From: Olavius algarvensis Delta 4 endosymbiont
GTDB lineage: Bacteria; Desulfobacterota; Desulfobacteria; Desulfobacterales; CAJINA01
Assembly: GCA_905176665.1 (NCBI GenBank)
Contig: CAJINA010000005.1
Coordinates: 221,346 to 285,345 of the forward strand
Direction: 5' to 3'
Length of the DNA: 64,000 nucleotides
Positions within the stretch are counted from its first letter, which is position 1; the number at the start of each line of letters is the position of its first letter. The notes under the pieces are model-generated. The model was given only the letters and a program-made list of their open reading frames with translations, did no database searches and was not told the origin of the DNA. Shown in pieces: positions 17,105 to 26,204 of the stretch. A program made the translations under genes and the position numbers.

Positions 17105-19783
17105 ATGGACACCAAAAAGACCGTATATCTTATTGACGGGAGCGCCTACATATACCGGGCCTACCACGCCATCCGGAACCTTTCCAGTTCAAAGGGGATG
17201 CCCACCAATGCCGTGTTCGGTTTTGCGCGCATGCTCATCAAGCTGATGGAGGATAAAAATCCCGAGTACCTGGCGATCTGTTTCGACATGAAAGGCCCCA
17301 CCTTCCGCCACGACATATACCCGGAATACAAGGCCAACCGGCCCCCCATGCCCGAGGATATGGTACTCCAGCTCCCCTGGATCAGGAAGGTCGTGGACGG
17401 GTTCCAGATTCCGGCCCTCGAAGTGGCCGGCTATGAGGCCGATGATCTGATCGGCACCCTGGCGCGCCAGGCCGGCAAGGCCGGCTTCGACGTGGTCATG
17501 GTGACCGGGGACAAGGATTTCATGCAGTTGGTGACCCCCACCCATGCCATCTGGGATCCCATGAAAGACCAGATCATCGATGTCGATTTTATCGCGGAGA
17601 AACATGGGGTCACCCCCGAACAGATGATCCAGGTGATGGGCCTTTCCGGGGATACGGCCGACAATATTCCCGGCGTCCCCGGGGTGGGACCCAAAACGGC
17701 CATCAACCTCATCAAAGCGTATGGTACCATCGACGAACTTTACACTCAGATCGATTCCGTGACCAAAAAGAAACTGCACGAGAACCTGGTAACCTTCCGG
17801 GAACAGGCCCTGCTGAGCCGCGACCTGGTTACGATCAATACGGCTGCGCCCGTGATGTTCGATCCCCTGGCCCTGGCCGCCAGTCCCCCGGACGACGATC
17901 ACCTGGCCGAACTTTTCAAGGAGCTGGAATTCAGACAGCTGCATAAACTCTACCGGGGAAAACGGGAACAGGCTGCCAAGAATTATCAGGCCATCGTCGA
18001 TGAGCAGGCTCTGGACGAACTTGTTGCTCAGCTGCTGGACTCGGATCTTATCGCGGTGGACACGGAAACCACCGCCCTGAATCCCATGCTGGCCGACCTG
18101 GTGGGGCTCTCCTTTTCCACCGGTGATCATTCCGGGGTATACATTCCCTGCGGGCACGACCCGCAAGTCGTACCCCAACAGGTAGCGCGCGACACGGTCC
18201 TGGCAAAGCTCAAGCCGGTACTGGAAAACCCGGCCCTTAAAAAGATCGGGCAGAACATCAAGTATGACTGGATCGTGCTGGCCCGGCACGGTGTCAATTT
18301 GCAGGGAGTCTTTGCCGACACCATGTTGATGTCCTACCTGCTGGACCCCTCCAAGCGGGCTCACAACCTCGATCGCATCGCCGAGGATTTCCTGGATCAC
18401 CAGACGATTTCCTATGCAGAAGTGGCCGGCAAGGGCAAAAAGGCGGTCACGTTCGACCAGGTGCCGCTGGATACAGCTACCCCTTATGCCTGCGAAGATG
18501 CCGACATTACCCGCCTGGCCTATAAAAAACTTGCCAAGCAGATGAAGTCTTTGGAGCTCGTGGATCTCCTGGAAAAAGTGGAGATGCCGCTTCTGCCGGT
18601 GCTGCTGCGCATGGAAATGAGCGGCATCCGCGTGGATGCGGAGCGCTTGAAGGCCCTTTCCGACGCATTTGCAGATGAATTGGTCGGGATCGAGCAGGAC
18701 ATCTACGACCTGGCCGGGGAAATTTTCAATATCAAGTCTTCCCAGCAGCTCGGCCGGATTCTCTTCGAGAAACTGGAACTGCCGGTGGTGAAAAAAACCC
18801 GCAAAACCAAGGGCTATTCAACGGATGTGAAAGTCCTGACGACCCTGGCGGAACAGCACGAACTGCCCGCCCTGGTGCTGCGGCACCGTACCCTGGCCAA
18901 ACTCAAATCCACCTATACAGATGCCCTTTTCGAGCTGGTGAATCCCAATACCGGCCGGATCCACACATCCTTCAACCAGACCGTGGCGGCCACCGGCCGG
19001 CTGAGCAGCTCCGACCCCAATCTCCAGAACATCCCGATCCGTACCGAGGAAGGCCGCCGGATCCGGGAGGCGTTCGTGCCCCGCGAGGGCTGGACGCTGG
19101 TGTCGGCCGATTACAGCCAGATTGAACTGCGCCTGCTGGCCCACTGCTCGGGCGACCCGATCCTGATCCAGGCCTTTGCCGATGGAGAAGACATCCATGC
19201 CCGGACTGCCGCGGAAGTCTTCCAGACCCTGCCGGGGTTTGTCGACGACGACCTGCGCCGCCAGGCCAAGGTGATCAATTTTGGGATTATCTACGGGATG
19301 AGCCCCTTCGGCCTGTCCCAGGCCCTCAAAATCAGCCAGAAGATGGCCAAGAACTATATCGACAGCTATTTCGAGCGCTACCAGGGCGTCAAACGCTTTA
19401 TTGAAGAAACGATCGCCCAGGCGCGCGAAGACAAGCAGATCAGCACCCTGCTGGGCCGTATCCGCCCCCTGCCCGATATCGTCAGCCCCAACCGCAACGT
19501 ACGCCAGTTTGCCGAGCGCACGGCCGTAAACACCCCCATCCAGGGTACCGCCGCCGACCTGATCAAGCTGGCCATGATCAATGTGGATGCCGCCCTGGCG
19601 CGTGAGAAGATGGAGACCACCCTGCTGTTGTCTGTGCACGACGAAATCGTGTTCGAGAGCCCGCCGGATGAGTTGGAGGCCGCTACGGAACTGGTAGCGT
19701 CGCTCATGGAATCGGTGTGGGATCTGGATGTGGCGCTGAAAGTGAATGCGGCGAGTGGGCAGAGCTGGGCCGAAGCCCACTGA
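17105..19783 (+). CDS. polA: DNA polymerase I
   Basis: The 892-residue enzyme has all three domains: the 5'-3' exonuclease (VYLIDGSAYIYRAYHAIRNL, VTGDKDFMQLV, GVPGVGPKTA), a 3'-5' exonuclease with an intact DTETTALNP site (D319) and thus probably active proofreading, and the polymerase with DYSQIELR (D669), the O-helix RRQAKVINFGIIYG, and HDEIVFE (H845, D846). The frame opens at 17024, but AGGGGAACTGAC before the ATG at 17105 and the MDTKKTVYLIDG start match homologs. Repeat copy D follows six bases after the stop. Confidence 0.97.
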   Translation: MDTKKTVYLIDGSAYIYRAYHAIRNLSSSKGMPTNAVFGFARMLIKLMEDKNPEYLAICFDMKGPTFRHDIYPEYKANRPPMPEDMVLQLPWIRKVVDGFQIPALEVAGYEADDLIGTLARQAGKAGFDVVMVTGDKDFMQLVTPTHAIWDPMKDQIIDVDFIAEKHGVTPEQMIQVMGLSGDTADNIPGVPGVGPKTAINLIKAYGTIDELYTQIDSVTKKKLHENLVTFREQALLSRDLVTINTAAPVMFDPLALAASPPDDDHLAELFKELEFRQLHKLYRGKREQAAKNYQAIVDEQALDELVAQLLDSDLIAVDTETTALNPMLADLVGLSFSTGDHSGVYIPCGHDPQVVPQQVARDTVLAKLKPVLENPALKKIGQNIKYDWIVLARHGVNLQGVFADTMLMSYLLDPSKRAHNLDRIAEDFLDHQTISYAEVAGKGKKAVTFDQVPLDTATPYACEDADITRLAYKKLAKQMKSLELVDLLEKVEMPLLPVLLRMEMSGIRVDAERLKALSDAFADELVGIEQDIYDLAGEIFNIKSSQQLGRILFEKLELPVVKKTRKTKGYSTDVKVLTTLAEQHELPALVLRHRTLAKLKSTYTDALFELVNPNTGRIHTSFNQTVAATGRLSSSDPNLQNIPIRTEEGRRIREAFVPREGWTLVSADYSQIELRLLAHCSGDPILIQAFADGEDIHARTAAEVFQTLPGFVDDDLRRQAKVINFGIIYGMSPFGLSQALKISQKMAKNYIDSYFERYQGVKRFIEETIAQAREDKQISTLLGRIRPLPDIVSPNRNVRQFAERTAVNTPIQGTAADLIKLAMINVDAALAREKMETTLLLSVHDEIVFESPPDELEAATELVASLMESVWDLDVALKVNAASGQSWAEAH

Positions 19784-19789
19784 GTTTGC

Positions 19790-19922
19790 CGCGCTAAGCG
19801 GCATCTTTTGGCCCGGGGACTGCGTTCTCGCTTCTGTGCAATCCTCGACGTAGAAGGACTACGCCTCCGGCTGCACAGAATGCTGTGGCCTTGCCCCGAA
19901 CCAAAAGCTACCGCTTAGCGCG
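19790..19922 (+). repeat. Palindromic repeat family, copy D
   Basis: CGCGCTAAGCGGCATCTTTTGG (19790-19811) pairs with 19901-19922 apart from two positions. The central hairpin here is CGTAG/CTACG instead of AATACT/AGTATT, a compensating change at both sides of the stem. The flanking AATCCTCGA and CCTCCGG of the family remain. It lies between polA and the converging lipoprotein gene. Confidence 0.85.
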
Positions 19923-20016
19923 ACCCCCGGCGGGTGCGAAGAGTGCATCTTTTGGCAGGGGGCATCTTCCCGGCGGGATGCCGCTCCCACTAAGACCTTG
20001 GCGCATAAAAAATGAA

Positions 20017-20063
20017 ACCGCCGGGAAGAGCAGTCCAGACTTTTTCCCGGCGGTCCCGTTTTT
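20017..20063 (+). terminator. Intrinsic terminator between polA and the lipoprotein gene (bidirectional)
   Basis: ACCGCCGGGAA (20017-20027) pairs perfectly with TTCCCGGCGGT (20044-20054) and is followed by CCCGTTTTT. On the other strand it is followed by TTTCATTTTTT, so it would stop transcription from both sides. Confidence 0.8.
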
Positions 20064-20084
20064 AAATACTGTTGTTTCTTTGCT

Positions 20085-21180
20085 CTACAGAACCAGGTCG
20101 AACGCGAACTTGGCCACGCTCATGAAATCGAACTTGGCCGGGTCGGTCTCACCGGCGGCCAACCGGGCGTGCGCCTTGCTCCAGAGGAGGACGGCCACTT
20201 TGGCTCTCTGCAAGGCGCGGTCACTGCCATCGGTCAGCGCTTCCAGTTCCTGCAGCACCTTGCGGAACTGGTCGATGTCCCCGGCGATAAAGCGTTTGTG
20301 TTTGTCGATGAGTTCCAGGCGCTTGGTAAGAATTATGATGGGATGTTCATTGCGATACAGGTCTGAGTCTTTTTTCAGTGCATCACTCAGCTGAGCATCA
20401 GCCGCGGCTGCCTCTTCAAGAGCACTGCCATCACCTTTTTCCAAGGCATCAACCATCAGGTTGATCAGCTTGAAATTATGCCGCTGCCTGCGTTTTAAAG
20501 TTTCATTATACGTGATTACATCCAGGTAATCACCCTCGATCTTTTTTTCGACCTCTCTTTCTACTTTCACCCGGTTTTTCTTAAGTTCATCCACCCGGTT
20601 GCGGAGGAAGTCGGCGGCCCCCATCACCAGGGGGCTGGGCGGTTTGCAGGGCGGCCAGCAGGTTCGGCTGCTGGCGAATCTGTTCCAGTATTCTATCAAT
20701 ATCTTCATCGGCGTACTGGAATTTTAATTCGGAATTTCCTTTTTCCAGCGGCCGCACCACATCGACAAAGTCAGCCAGGGCCTTTGCCCGCTTGGGACCG
20801 TCCAGGTTGGATCTGGCCAGGCTGATCACCCGGCCGGAGTAAGCAATGATCCGGGCCAGGTTGCGTTTAAACTCATCCATGGATTCGATAAATTCCGCGG
20901 CTTCCGGACCATCGAGGTACTGGCGGGTATAAACCGGGCGCTCACCTGATAAGCCGAACTGGATATCGGCCACAAGTTTCACCAGGTGCTCGGCAAACGG
21001 GGCCATGTTGAGCCGAGTTGTGGAAGTCACCGTCTGTTTGGCCTGGGTGCTCCATTCGTCGGCAACCTGGGTAGTGGTGCTTTGCATGCCGGCGCAGCCA
21101 AATGTGACCAGCAGGGGCGCAACAAACAGAATTGCAACCGGACGGATAAGGCGTTTTCGGTTCGGTTTGTTCGCGTTCAT
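20085..21180 (-). CDS. Probable lipoprotein of unknown function, interrupted by a +1 frameshift
   Basis: Two overlapping frames (20587-21180 and 20085-20708) belong to one gene of about 364 residues. The first begins with a signal peptide ending VTFGC (Cys29), a weak lipobox, and runs as helical sequence to NLLAALQTAQ. At the run of five C in CAGCCCCCTGG (about 20630-20645 on the plus strand) the reading must move by one base to continue as PLVMGAADFLRNRVDEL. With four C the frame is whole. The rest is helical and charged and ends KFAFDLVL. AAGGAGGCAAAC precedes the ATG. No family is recognised. A sequence error or a recent mutation are both possible. Confidence 0.65.
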
Positions 21181-21392
21181 GTTTGCCTCCTTGGTATCGT
21201 CATTTCAATTTAGACATATGCAGCCGGGCAGATAGCCACTTTCCATGCAGGCAGAAGGGCGGGCGTATCTCTCAGGCTGATTTGGATATTGAATTGCTGA
21301 TAAAATCGTTCACGTAGTGATGACACTTCCAAGTTAGTCCGGATTGACTTGGAATTGCAAGCCTATAGTGCCGGGCGTTACTTCAATTTGCC

Positions 21393-22877
21393 TTAAGTCG
21401 GGGCTATATTTTTCTGTAATTTTTCAATTTCTTTCTGGCGTTTGATGTAATGTTCAAATTGGAGCTGGTAGGCCACGTAGTATTTATTGATGTTGGCCAC
21501 GTAGTGGACGGTCTCGCGACCGATCACCTTGGCGGCGATATTCTCTACGTGAAAGAACCACCGGTTGGGATCGAAGCCCTCCTTGGCGGCCTGGCGACGT
21601 ATGCGATTGATCTTGGCCGGGCCGGCATTGTAGGCGGCCCACGAAAAATAGACCTGGTTCGCGGGAGTAATAGCCGGATCACTGAAGTAGCGCTTGCGTA
21701 CAAAATGCAGGTATTTGACACCGGCGTGGATGTTGTTTTCAAGTTTAGCGATGTCTTTCACGTTGATCTTTTTATCGGCCGCGGTGCTGGGCAGGACCTG
21801 CATGATGCCCAGGGCGCCGGTGGGACTGCGTTTGCTGTTGTCCAACCCGGATTCCTGATAGGCCTGGGCCGCAACCGCGAGCGAATCGAAGTCATAGCGG
21901 TCGGCGTACTTTTTAAACAGTTCCAGCAGGCCGAGGAGTTTTTTGCGTTCCTTGTCCACCAATGGGTTGCGGATGCCGGATGCGTTCAGATAGTAGCGGT
22001 TATAAAGAATGTTGCCCAGCAAGGACCCTTTCTTGTGCCGGGCCAAAAATTTGTTCAGGTGCTTGCGCAGTTGCGGGTTTTCCTTGCGCACCGCCCAGGC
22101 GATATGCCCCCCGGAGTTAATGACCAGGTCCTCGCGTACGACGATATCCGGCAGGGCCTGCTGCCAGGCGTGTGCGATGTGGTGGTCGACCACGGTGATG
22201 GGAATGACGCCCGCATTGACGAGCTCGAGGATATCTTCCGTGACGATGTATTGCTGGGCCTGTTCAATTTGGATCGGCTTGAGTTTACGGCCCTTAAATC
22301 TGGCATTGAGCTGTTCCAGGTGGGTCGCGTAGCTGCTGTTTTTGCGGATATAGACCATTTTGTCGGAGAGTTCTTCAACCTTGTGTAGTGATTTGACCGC
22401 ACGGTGATGCACGACCACCTCGTTCACATCCGGGATGTAAGGTGACGTGAAGGCCACCTGCTTTTTCCTTTCGGCGGTAATGGTCAGACCGGCAGCCGCC
22501 ACGTCACCCTTGCCGGCCGCCAACGCAGACAGCAGCTTGTCAAAAGGCATCGGAACGAAAATGAGCTTGACTTTTTTATAGTGTTTGACCCCTTTGTTGA
22601 GTTCTTTTTCATAGGCCTTCAGTAGCTCATACTCAAATCCCCGGGCCCGGCCGCGGTCATGGAAAAACCGCGTCCGGCTGTAGTTCACCAGCACGCGGAT
22701 CAAACGGCGCTGCTCCATTTGATCAAAGTCGCCTTTAAAGGGCGTCTTTACCAGCTTGATCAGAACCTCCTCGTTGTCATCCGGGGGTGGCGTTGTTTGA
22801 GCGACTGAAGGGCGACTGACAGCAAGGACCACCAACAAGCTGAAGATAACTGTTAAGTAGAATTTCCATCTCTGCAT
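21393..22877 (-). CDS. MltF-like membrane-bound lytic transglycosylase
   Basis: The 494-residue exported protein has a signal peptide (ending SVAQ, residue 27), a periplasmic solute-binding-like domain (RRLIRVLVNYSRTRFFHDRGRARGFEYEL and onward, residues about 58-300), and a C-terminal SLT domain with the catalytic Glu in AAQAYQESGLD and the following SPTGALGIMQVLPSTA, ending with YNAGPAKINRIR. This order is that of MltF, which cleaves peptidoglycan with formation of anhydromuropeptides. It stands alone; CGGAG precedes the ATG. The substrate-binding half is a regulatory or sensing module in the family. Confidence 0.92.
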   Translation of the reverse strand: MQRWKFYLTVIFSLLVVLAVSRPSVAQTTPPPDDNEEVLIKLVKTPFKGDFDQMEQRRLIRVLVNYSRTRFFHDRGRARGFEYELLKAYEKELNKGVKHYKKVKLIFVPMPFDKLLSALAAGKGDVAAAGLTITAERKKQVAFTSPYIPDVNEVVVHHRAVKSLHKVEELSDKMVYIRKNSSYATHLEQLNARFKGRKLKPIQIEQAQQYIVTEDILELVNAGVIPITVVDHHIAHAWQQALPDIVVREDLVINSGGHIAWAVRKENPQLRKHLNKFLARHKKGSLLGNILYNRYYLNASGIRNPLVDKERKKLLGLLELFKKYADRYDFDSLAVAAQAYQESGLDNSKRSPTGALGIMQVLPSTAADKKINVKDIAKLENNIHAGVKYLHFVRKRYFSDPAITPANQVYFSWAAYNAGPAKINRIRRQAAKEGFDPNRWFFHVENIAAKVIGRETVHYVANINKYYVAYQLQFEHYIKRQKEIEKLQKNIAPT

Positions 22878-23159
22878 GGTCGGGTTCTCCGGTGGGCAAT
22901 ACGTTCACAAGCTTGGTAATAGTAATAATTTGTATATGGGTTGGCAAGGGTTGTTCGCAACTATATGCTGGACGGCCGGTTACTGCCAGGTTTCTTTTCC
23001 GTGGTTGTGAATCGGTAATATGCCCCCTACTTGACTAATTTGTGAGAATATCTTTAAATTGCAGTTGAATCTACGATACTCACCAACGAAAACCAGCGCA
23101 GACGGCTTCGCGAATTCACTGCCCGGGGGCAGTGTCCCTTTTAACGACAGGAGGCGGCT

Positions 23160-23618
23160 TTGTTTTCAGAAAAAGAAATTCTCGAAATCGCCATTCGCAT
23201 GGAAAAGAACGGCGAAAATGAATACCGTAGGGCGGCCGGCGAGGTCTCCGACGAAACACTCATCGCCTCTCTGGAGTGGATGGCGGAAGAAGAGCGCGAT
23301 CACGGCAGATTCTTTTCCGGTTTACTGGATGAACTGGAGGTCCGTGCGAAAAGCCACTTTGGCGAAGAGCTGGATGCGGCCTTTTTAAAAGATCTCATCG
23401 GTGGCGGCACGCTTTCCCTGAAAACGGTTGATTTTGCTGAGGTTGAGAGTGTCACCGAGTTGTTGAGCATTTACATAGGATTTGAGGAGGACAGCATCCT
23501 TTTTTACGAGATGATTACACCGATGATTGATAACCTGGATACCCGGTTCCAGGTTGAGCGCATCGTTGCGGAAGAAAGAGGTCATATCAAGCGATTAAAA
23601 GAACTTGCCTATGCTTGA
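23160..23618 (+). CDS. Ferritin-like (rubrerythrin-type) diiron protein
   Basis: The 152-residue protein is a four-helix bundle of the rubrerythrin group without the rubredoxin tail. Iron ligands are seen as ExxH pairs: NGENEYRRA with EEERDHGRF in the first half and FEEDSILFYEM with AEERGHIKRL in the second. The start is TTG at 23160, preceded by CAGGAGGCGG. Family members act in peroxide or oxygen defence in anaerobes, or in iron handling; which applies is not evident. The moxR gene follows after 65 bases but is probably unrelated in function. Confidence 0.85.
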   Translation: MFSEKEILEIAIRMEKNGENEYRRAAGEVSDETLIASLEWMAEEERDHGRFFSGLLDELEVRAKSHFGEELDAAFLKDLIGGGTLSLKTVDFAEVESVTELLSIYIGFEEDSILFYEMITPMIDNLDTRFQVERIVAEERGHIKRLKELAYA

Positions 23619-23683
23619 ATGCAGCTGCATGCGAGACAGGCCCCGACGACGGAACCAATACGGCACGGACCCCGAGGTGACCC

Positions 23684-24634
23684 ATGGCTGAGACGGATGC
23701 ATCCGGTGCGGCAGAAACGATTGAACGGATTGTAAACAACATCGGGAAGGTGATGCGCGGGCAGGCGGCGGCCCTGCGCAAACTGATGGCGGCTTTTTTC
23801 AGCGGCGGCCATATTTTGCTTGAGGATACGCCCGGTACCGGGAAGACCACCCTGGCCAAGGCCCTGACCCGTTCCATCGATGTACGCTTCCGGCGCATCC
23901 AGTTCACCCCGGACCTGCTGCCGTCCGACATCCTCGGGGTGTCCATTTACGACGAAAAAGACAAACAGTTCCACTTTCACGAAGGACCGATATTCAGCAA
24001 TATCCTCCTGGCGGACGAAATCAACCGGGCCTCGCCGCGGACGCAGTCCGCACTGCTGGAGGCCATGGCCGAAAACCAGGTCAGCGTGGACGGCAAGGTG
24101 CGTCTTCTGGAGGACCTGTTTTTTGTTGTTGCCACCCAGAATCCCATCGAGTCGAGCGGTACCTATCCCTTGCCCGAGGCCCAGATGGATCGTTTCGCCC
24201 TCCAGTTCAACCTCGGGTATGTGTCGTCGGAAGAGGAAGTCGCCATCCTGGCCGATCAGGTCAAACAGCACCCGCTGGAGACGATCGGGCCCTGCGTGAC
24301 CCGGGCTGAAGTTCTGGCCCTCAAAGCCCGGGCGGCTGATATACGCATCAGCGCTGAACTCAAGCGCTATATTGTTGACATTATCACTGCTACCCGAAGT
24401 GCCCAGGGGGTGGCGCTCGGGGCCAGTCCCCGCGCTTCCCTGGCCCTCATGAAGACCGCCAAGGCCCTCGCAATAATGGATGGCCATGAATTTGTGATTC
24501 CGGAACATATCCGTGAAATCGCCGTCCCGGTGGTGGCCCATCGACTGGTGTTGGATGCCCAGGCCCGGTTCGCCGGCCGCACAACCCGTGATGTGGTAGA
24601 GGAAATTCTGCAGACCATCCCTGTCCCGGCTTGA
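23684..24634 (+). CDS. MoxR-family AAA+ ATPase
   Basis: The 316-residue ATPase has Walker A EDTPGTGKTTLAKAL (residues about 46-60), Walker B ILLADEINRASPRTQSALLEAM (from about 107) and sensor 1 VVATQNPIESSGTYPLPEAQMDRF, the MoxR hallmark. MoxR proteins act as chaperones for metal-site insertion or complex assembly. The next genes are DUF58 and a transglutaminase-like protein, the usual partners. A 229-base gap to the DUF58 gene holds only weak dyads. Confidence 0.93.
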   Translation: MAETDASGAAETIERIVNNIGKVMRGQAAALRKLMAAFFSGGHILLEDTPGTGKTTLAKALTRSIDVRFRRIQFTPDLLPSDILGVSIYDEKDKQFHFHEGPIFSNILLADEINRASPRTQSALLEAMAENQVSVDGKVRLLEDLFFVVATQNPIESSGTYPLPEAQMDRFALQFNLGYVSSEEEVAILADQVKQHPLETIGPCVTRAEVLALKARAADIRISAELKRYIVDIITATRSAQGVALGASPRASLALMKTAKALAIMDGHEFVIPEHIREIAVPVVAHRLVLDAQARFAGRTTRDVVEEILQTIPVPA

Positions 24635-24863
24635 TAAGGAAGAACAGATAGGCTGCATCTATTCATCGCCGTGATCGATAGGGTACTCGGGTCCGTCGAC
24701 ATCACTTCATGGGTTTAGAAAAGAACCCCGGGTTCGAGGAATTTAGGTTGTCATGCTGGCGAGAGCCGTCATTCGCCGGTACGACGGGATGCGATGAAAA
24801 ACTCTCCAACTCCGCAGGTAATCAAATCAGCGGCTTTTTGTCGCCATACCAGGCAGGTATCCT

Positions 24864-26204
24864 TTGACTGATTATCGACGCCGAGCCATGCGCAAAATCT
24901 ATCGATTGCTGGGGGGCATCGAATTCTGGGTTCTCCGGCGGTTCACACCGGCCGGTAAACTGGTGATGGCGGCGATAGTGATGTCGGCCGTGGTCGGTGT
25001 CGACACCAAGCAGAGCATGGCCTACCAGGTCTTCACTTTTACGACCTGCCTCCTGGCCGCCTCCCTGGTGTGGGCGCTCTTTTTCAAAGCCCGGGTGAAG
25101 GCAACCCGGGTGCTGCCGCGATTTTGCACCGCCGGGACGACCCTGCAGTACCGCATTGCGGTAGAAAATGAATCCCCCGATCTGCTAAAAGGCCTGGAGA
25201 TCATCGAAGATTTTTTTGAGATTCAATTTCTTCCCGGCCAGGATGAGCTGGAGGCGGATAGGCGGGGGGGCGGCAACAATGGCCATCCCGGGCCATCGAG
25301 CCGTCGTTTTTTGTCCCGGTATGCCCGGCGCGGGAAATTTACCCTGGCACCCCTGCCGGATCTTGAGCCCGGCAGCCATGCCGAAGTCCGCCTGGAAATT
25401 AAACCCCGCCGGCGGGGCCGCCTCTATTTCAGGACCCTCCAGGTGGCCTGTCCGGATCCGCTGGGTCTCTTTCGGGCCATCATCTCTTTGCCGGTCGAAC
25501 AATCTCTGCTTGTCCTGCCCCGGCGCTACCAGGTGCCCGATCTCAGCCTGGCCGGCACGCGTAAATACCAGTCCGGGGGCGTGGCCCTGGCTTCTTCCAT
25601 CGGTGACTCCGGTGAATTCATCGGCCTGCGGGAATATCGGCCGGGTGATCCCCTGCGGCGGATCCACTGGAAAAGCTGGGCCAAGGTGGGCAAACCCATC
25701 GTGAAAGAATATCAGGATGAGTTTTTCGTGCGGCATGCCCTGGTCCTGGACACCTTCCTGGCTGCCGATACCAGCCGGGCCTTTGAAGAAGCGGTCTCCC
25801 TGGCCGCCTCGTTTGCCTGTGCGGTGGATACCCAGGAATCCCTCCTGGACCTGATGTTCGTGGGGGTGCAGTCCTATTGTTTCACCTCCGGACGGGGCGT
25901 GGACCACATCGATCGCATGCTGGAGATCCTGGCATCGGTACGCACCTGCCGGGTGAAGCCCTTTGCAGAGCTGCCGGCCATGGTCCTCGAAAAAACGCCG
26001 GCCCTGAGCAGCTGCATCTGTATTCTTCTAGCCTGGGATGCGCAACGCAAAGCCTTTGTGGAGCGGCTGCAGTCGATCGGGGTGCCGGTCATGGCGCTGG
26101 TGGTGACCGGGGAAGCGGAAGCATTACCTGAAATTGAAACGACGGTACCGATCGTGTACCGGCTGCAGGCCGGCCACATCCTGGAAGGGCTGGGCCAACT
26201 ATGA
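24864..26204 (+). CDS. DUF58 membrane protein
   Basis: The 446-residue protein has two membrane segments near residues 30-75 (LVMAAIVMSAVVGVDTKQSM and QVFTFTTCLLAASLVWALFF). A beta-rich part follows, then the DUF58 core with the signature FIGLREYRPGDPLRRIHWKSWAKVGKPIVKEY, and a von Willebrand A-like end. The start is uncertain: TTG at 24864 has AGG six bases upstream, while the ATG at 24888 has none. It overlaps the next gene by ATGA, so the two are translationally coupled. It works with MoxR in an undefined envelope process. Confidence 0.88.
   Translation: MTDYRRRAMRKIYRLLGGIEFWVLRRFTPAGKLVMAAIVMSAVVGVDTKQSMAYQVFTFTTCLLAASLVWALFFKARVKATRVLPRFCTAGTTLQYRIAVENESPDLLKGLEIIEDFFEIQFLPGQDELEADRRGGGNNGHPGPSSRRFLSRYARRGKFTLAPLPDLEPGSHAEVRLEIKPRRRGRLYFRTLQVACPDPLGLFRAIISLPVEQSLLVLPRRYQVPDLSLAGTRKYQSGGVALASSIGDSGEFIGLREYRPGDPLRRIHWKSWAKVGKPIVKEYQDEFFVRHALVLDTFLAADTSRAFEEAVSLAASFACAVDTQESLLDLMFVGVQSYCFTSGRGVDHIDRMLEILASVRTCRVKPFAELPAMVLEKTPALSSCICILLAWDAQRKAFVERLQSIGVPVMALVVTGEAEALPEIETTVPIVYRLQAGHILEGLGQL

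Noticed and set aside
24635-24863. Partial dyads (CATGCTGGCG, CCGTCATTCGCCGGTACGACGG) between moxR and the DUF58 gene as a repeat element
   Set aside because: The dyads are short and broken, and I see no second copy in the window.
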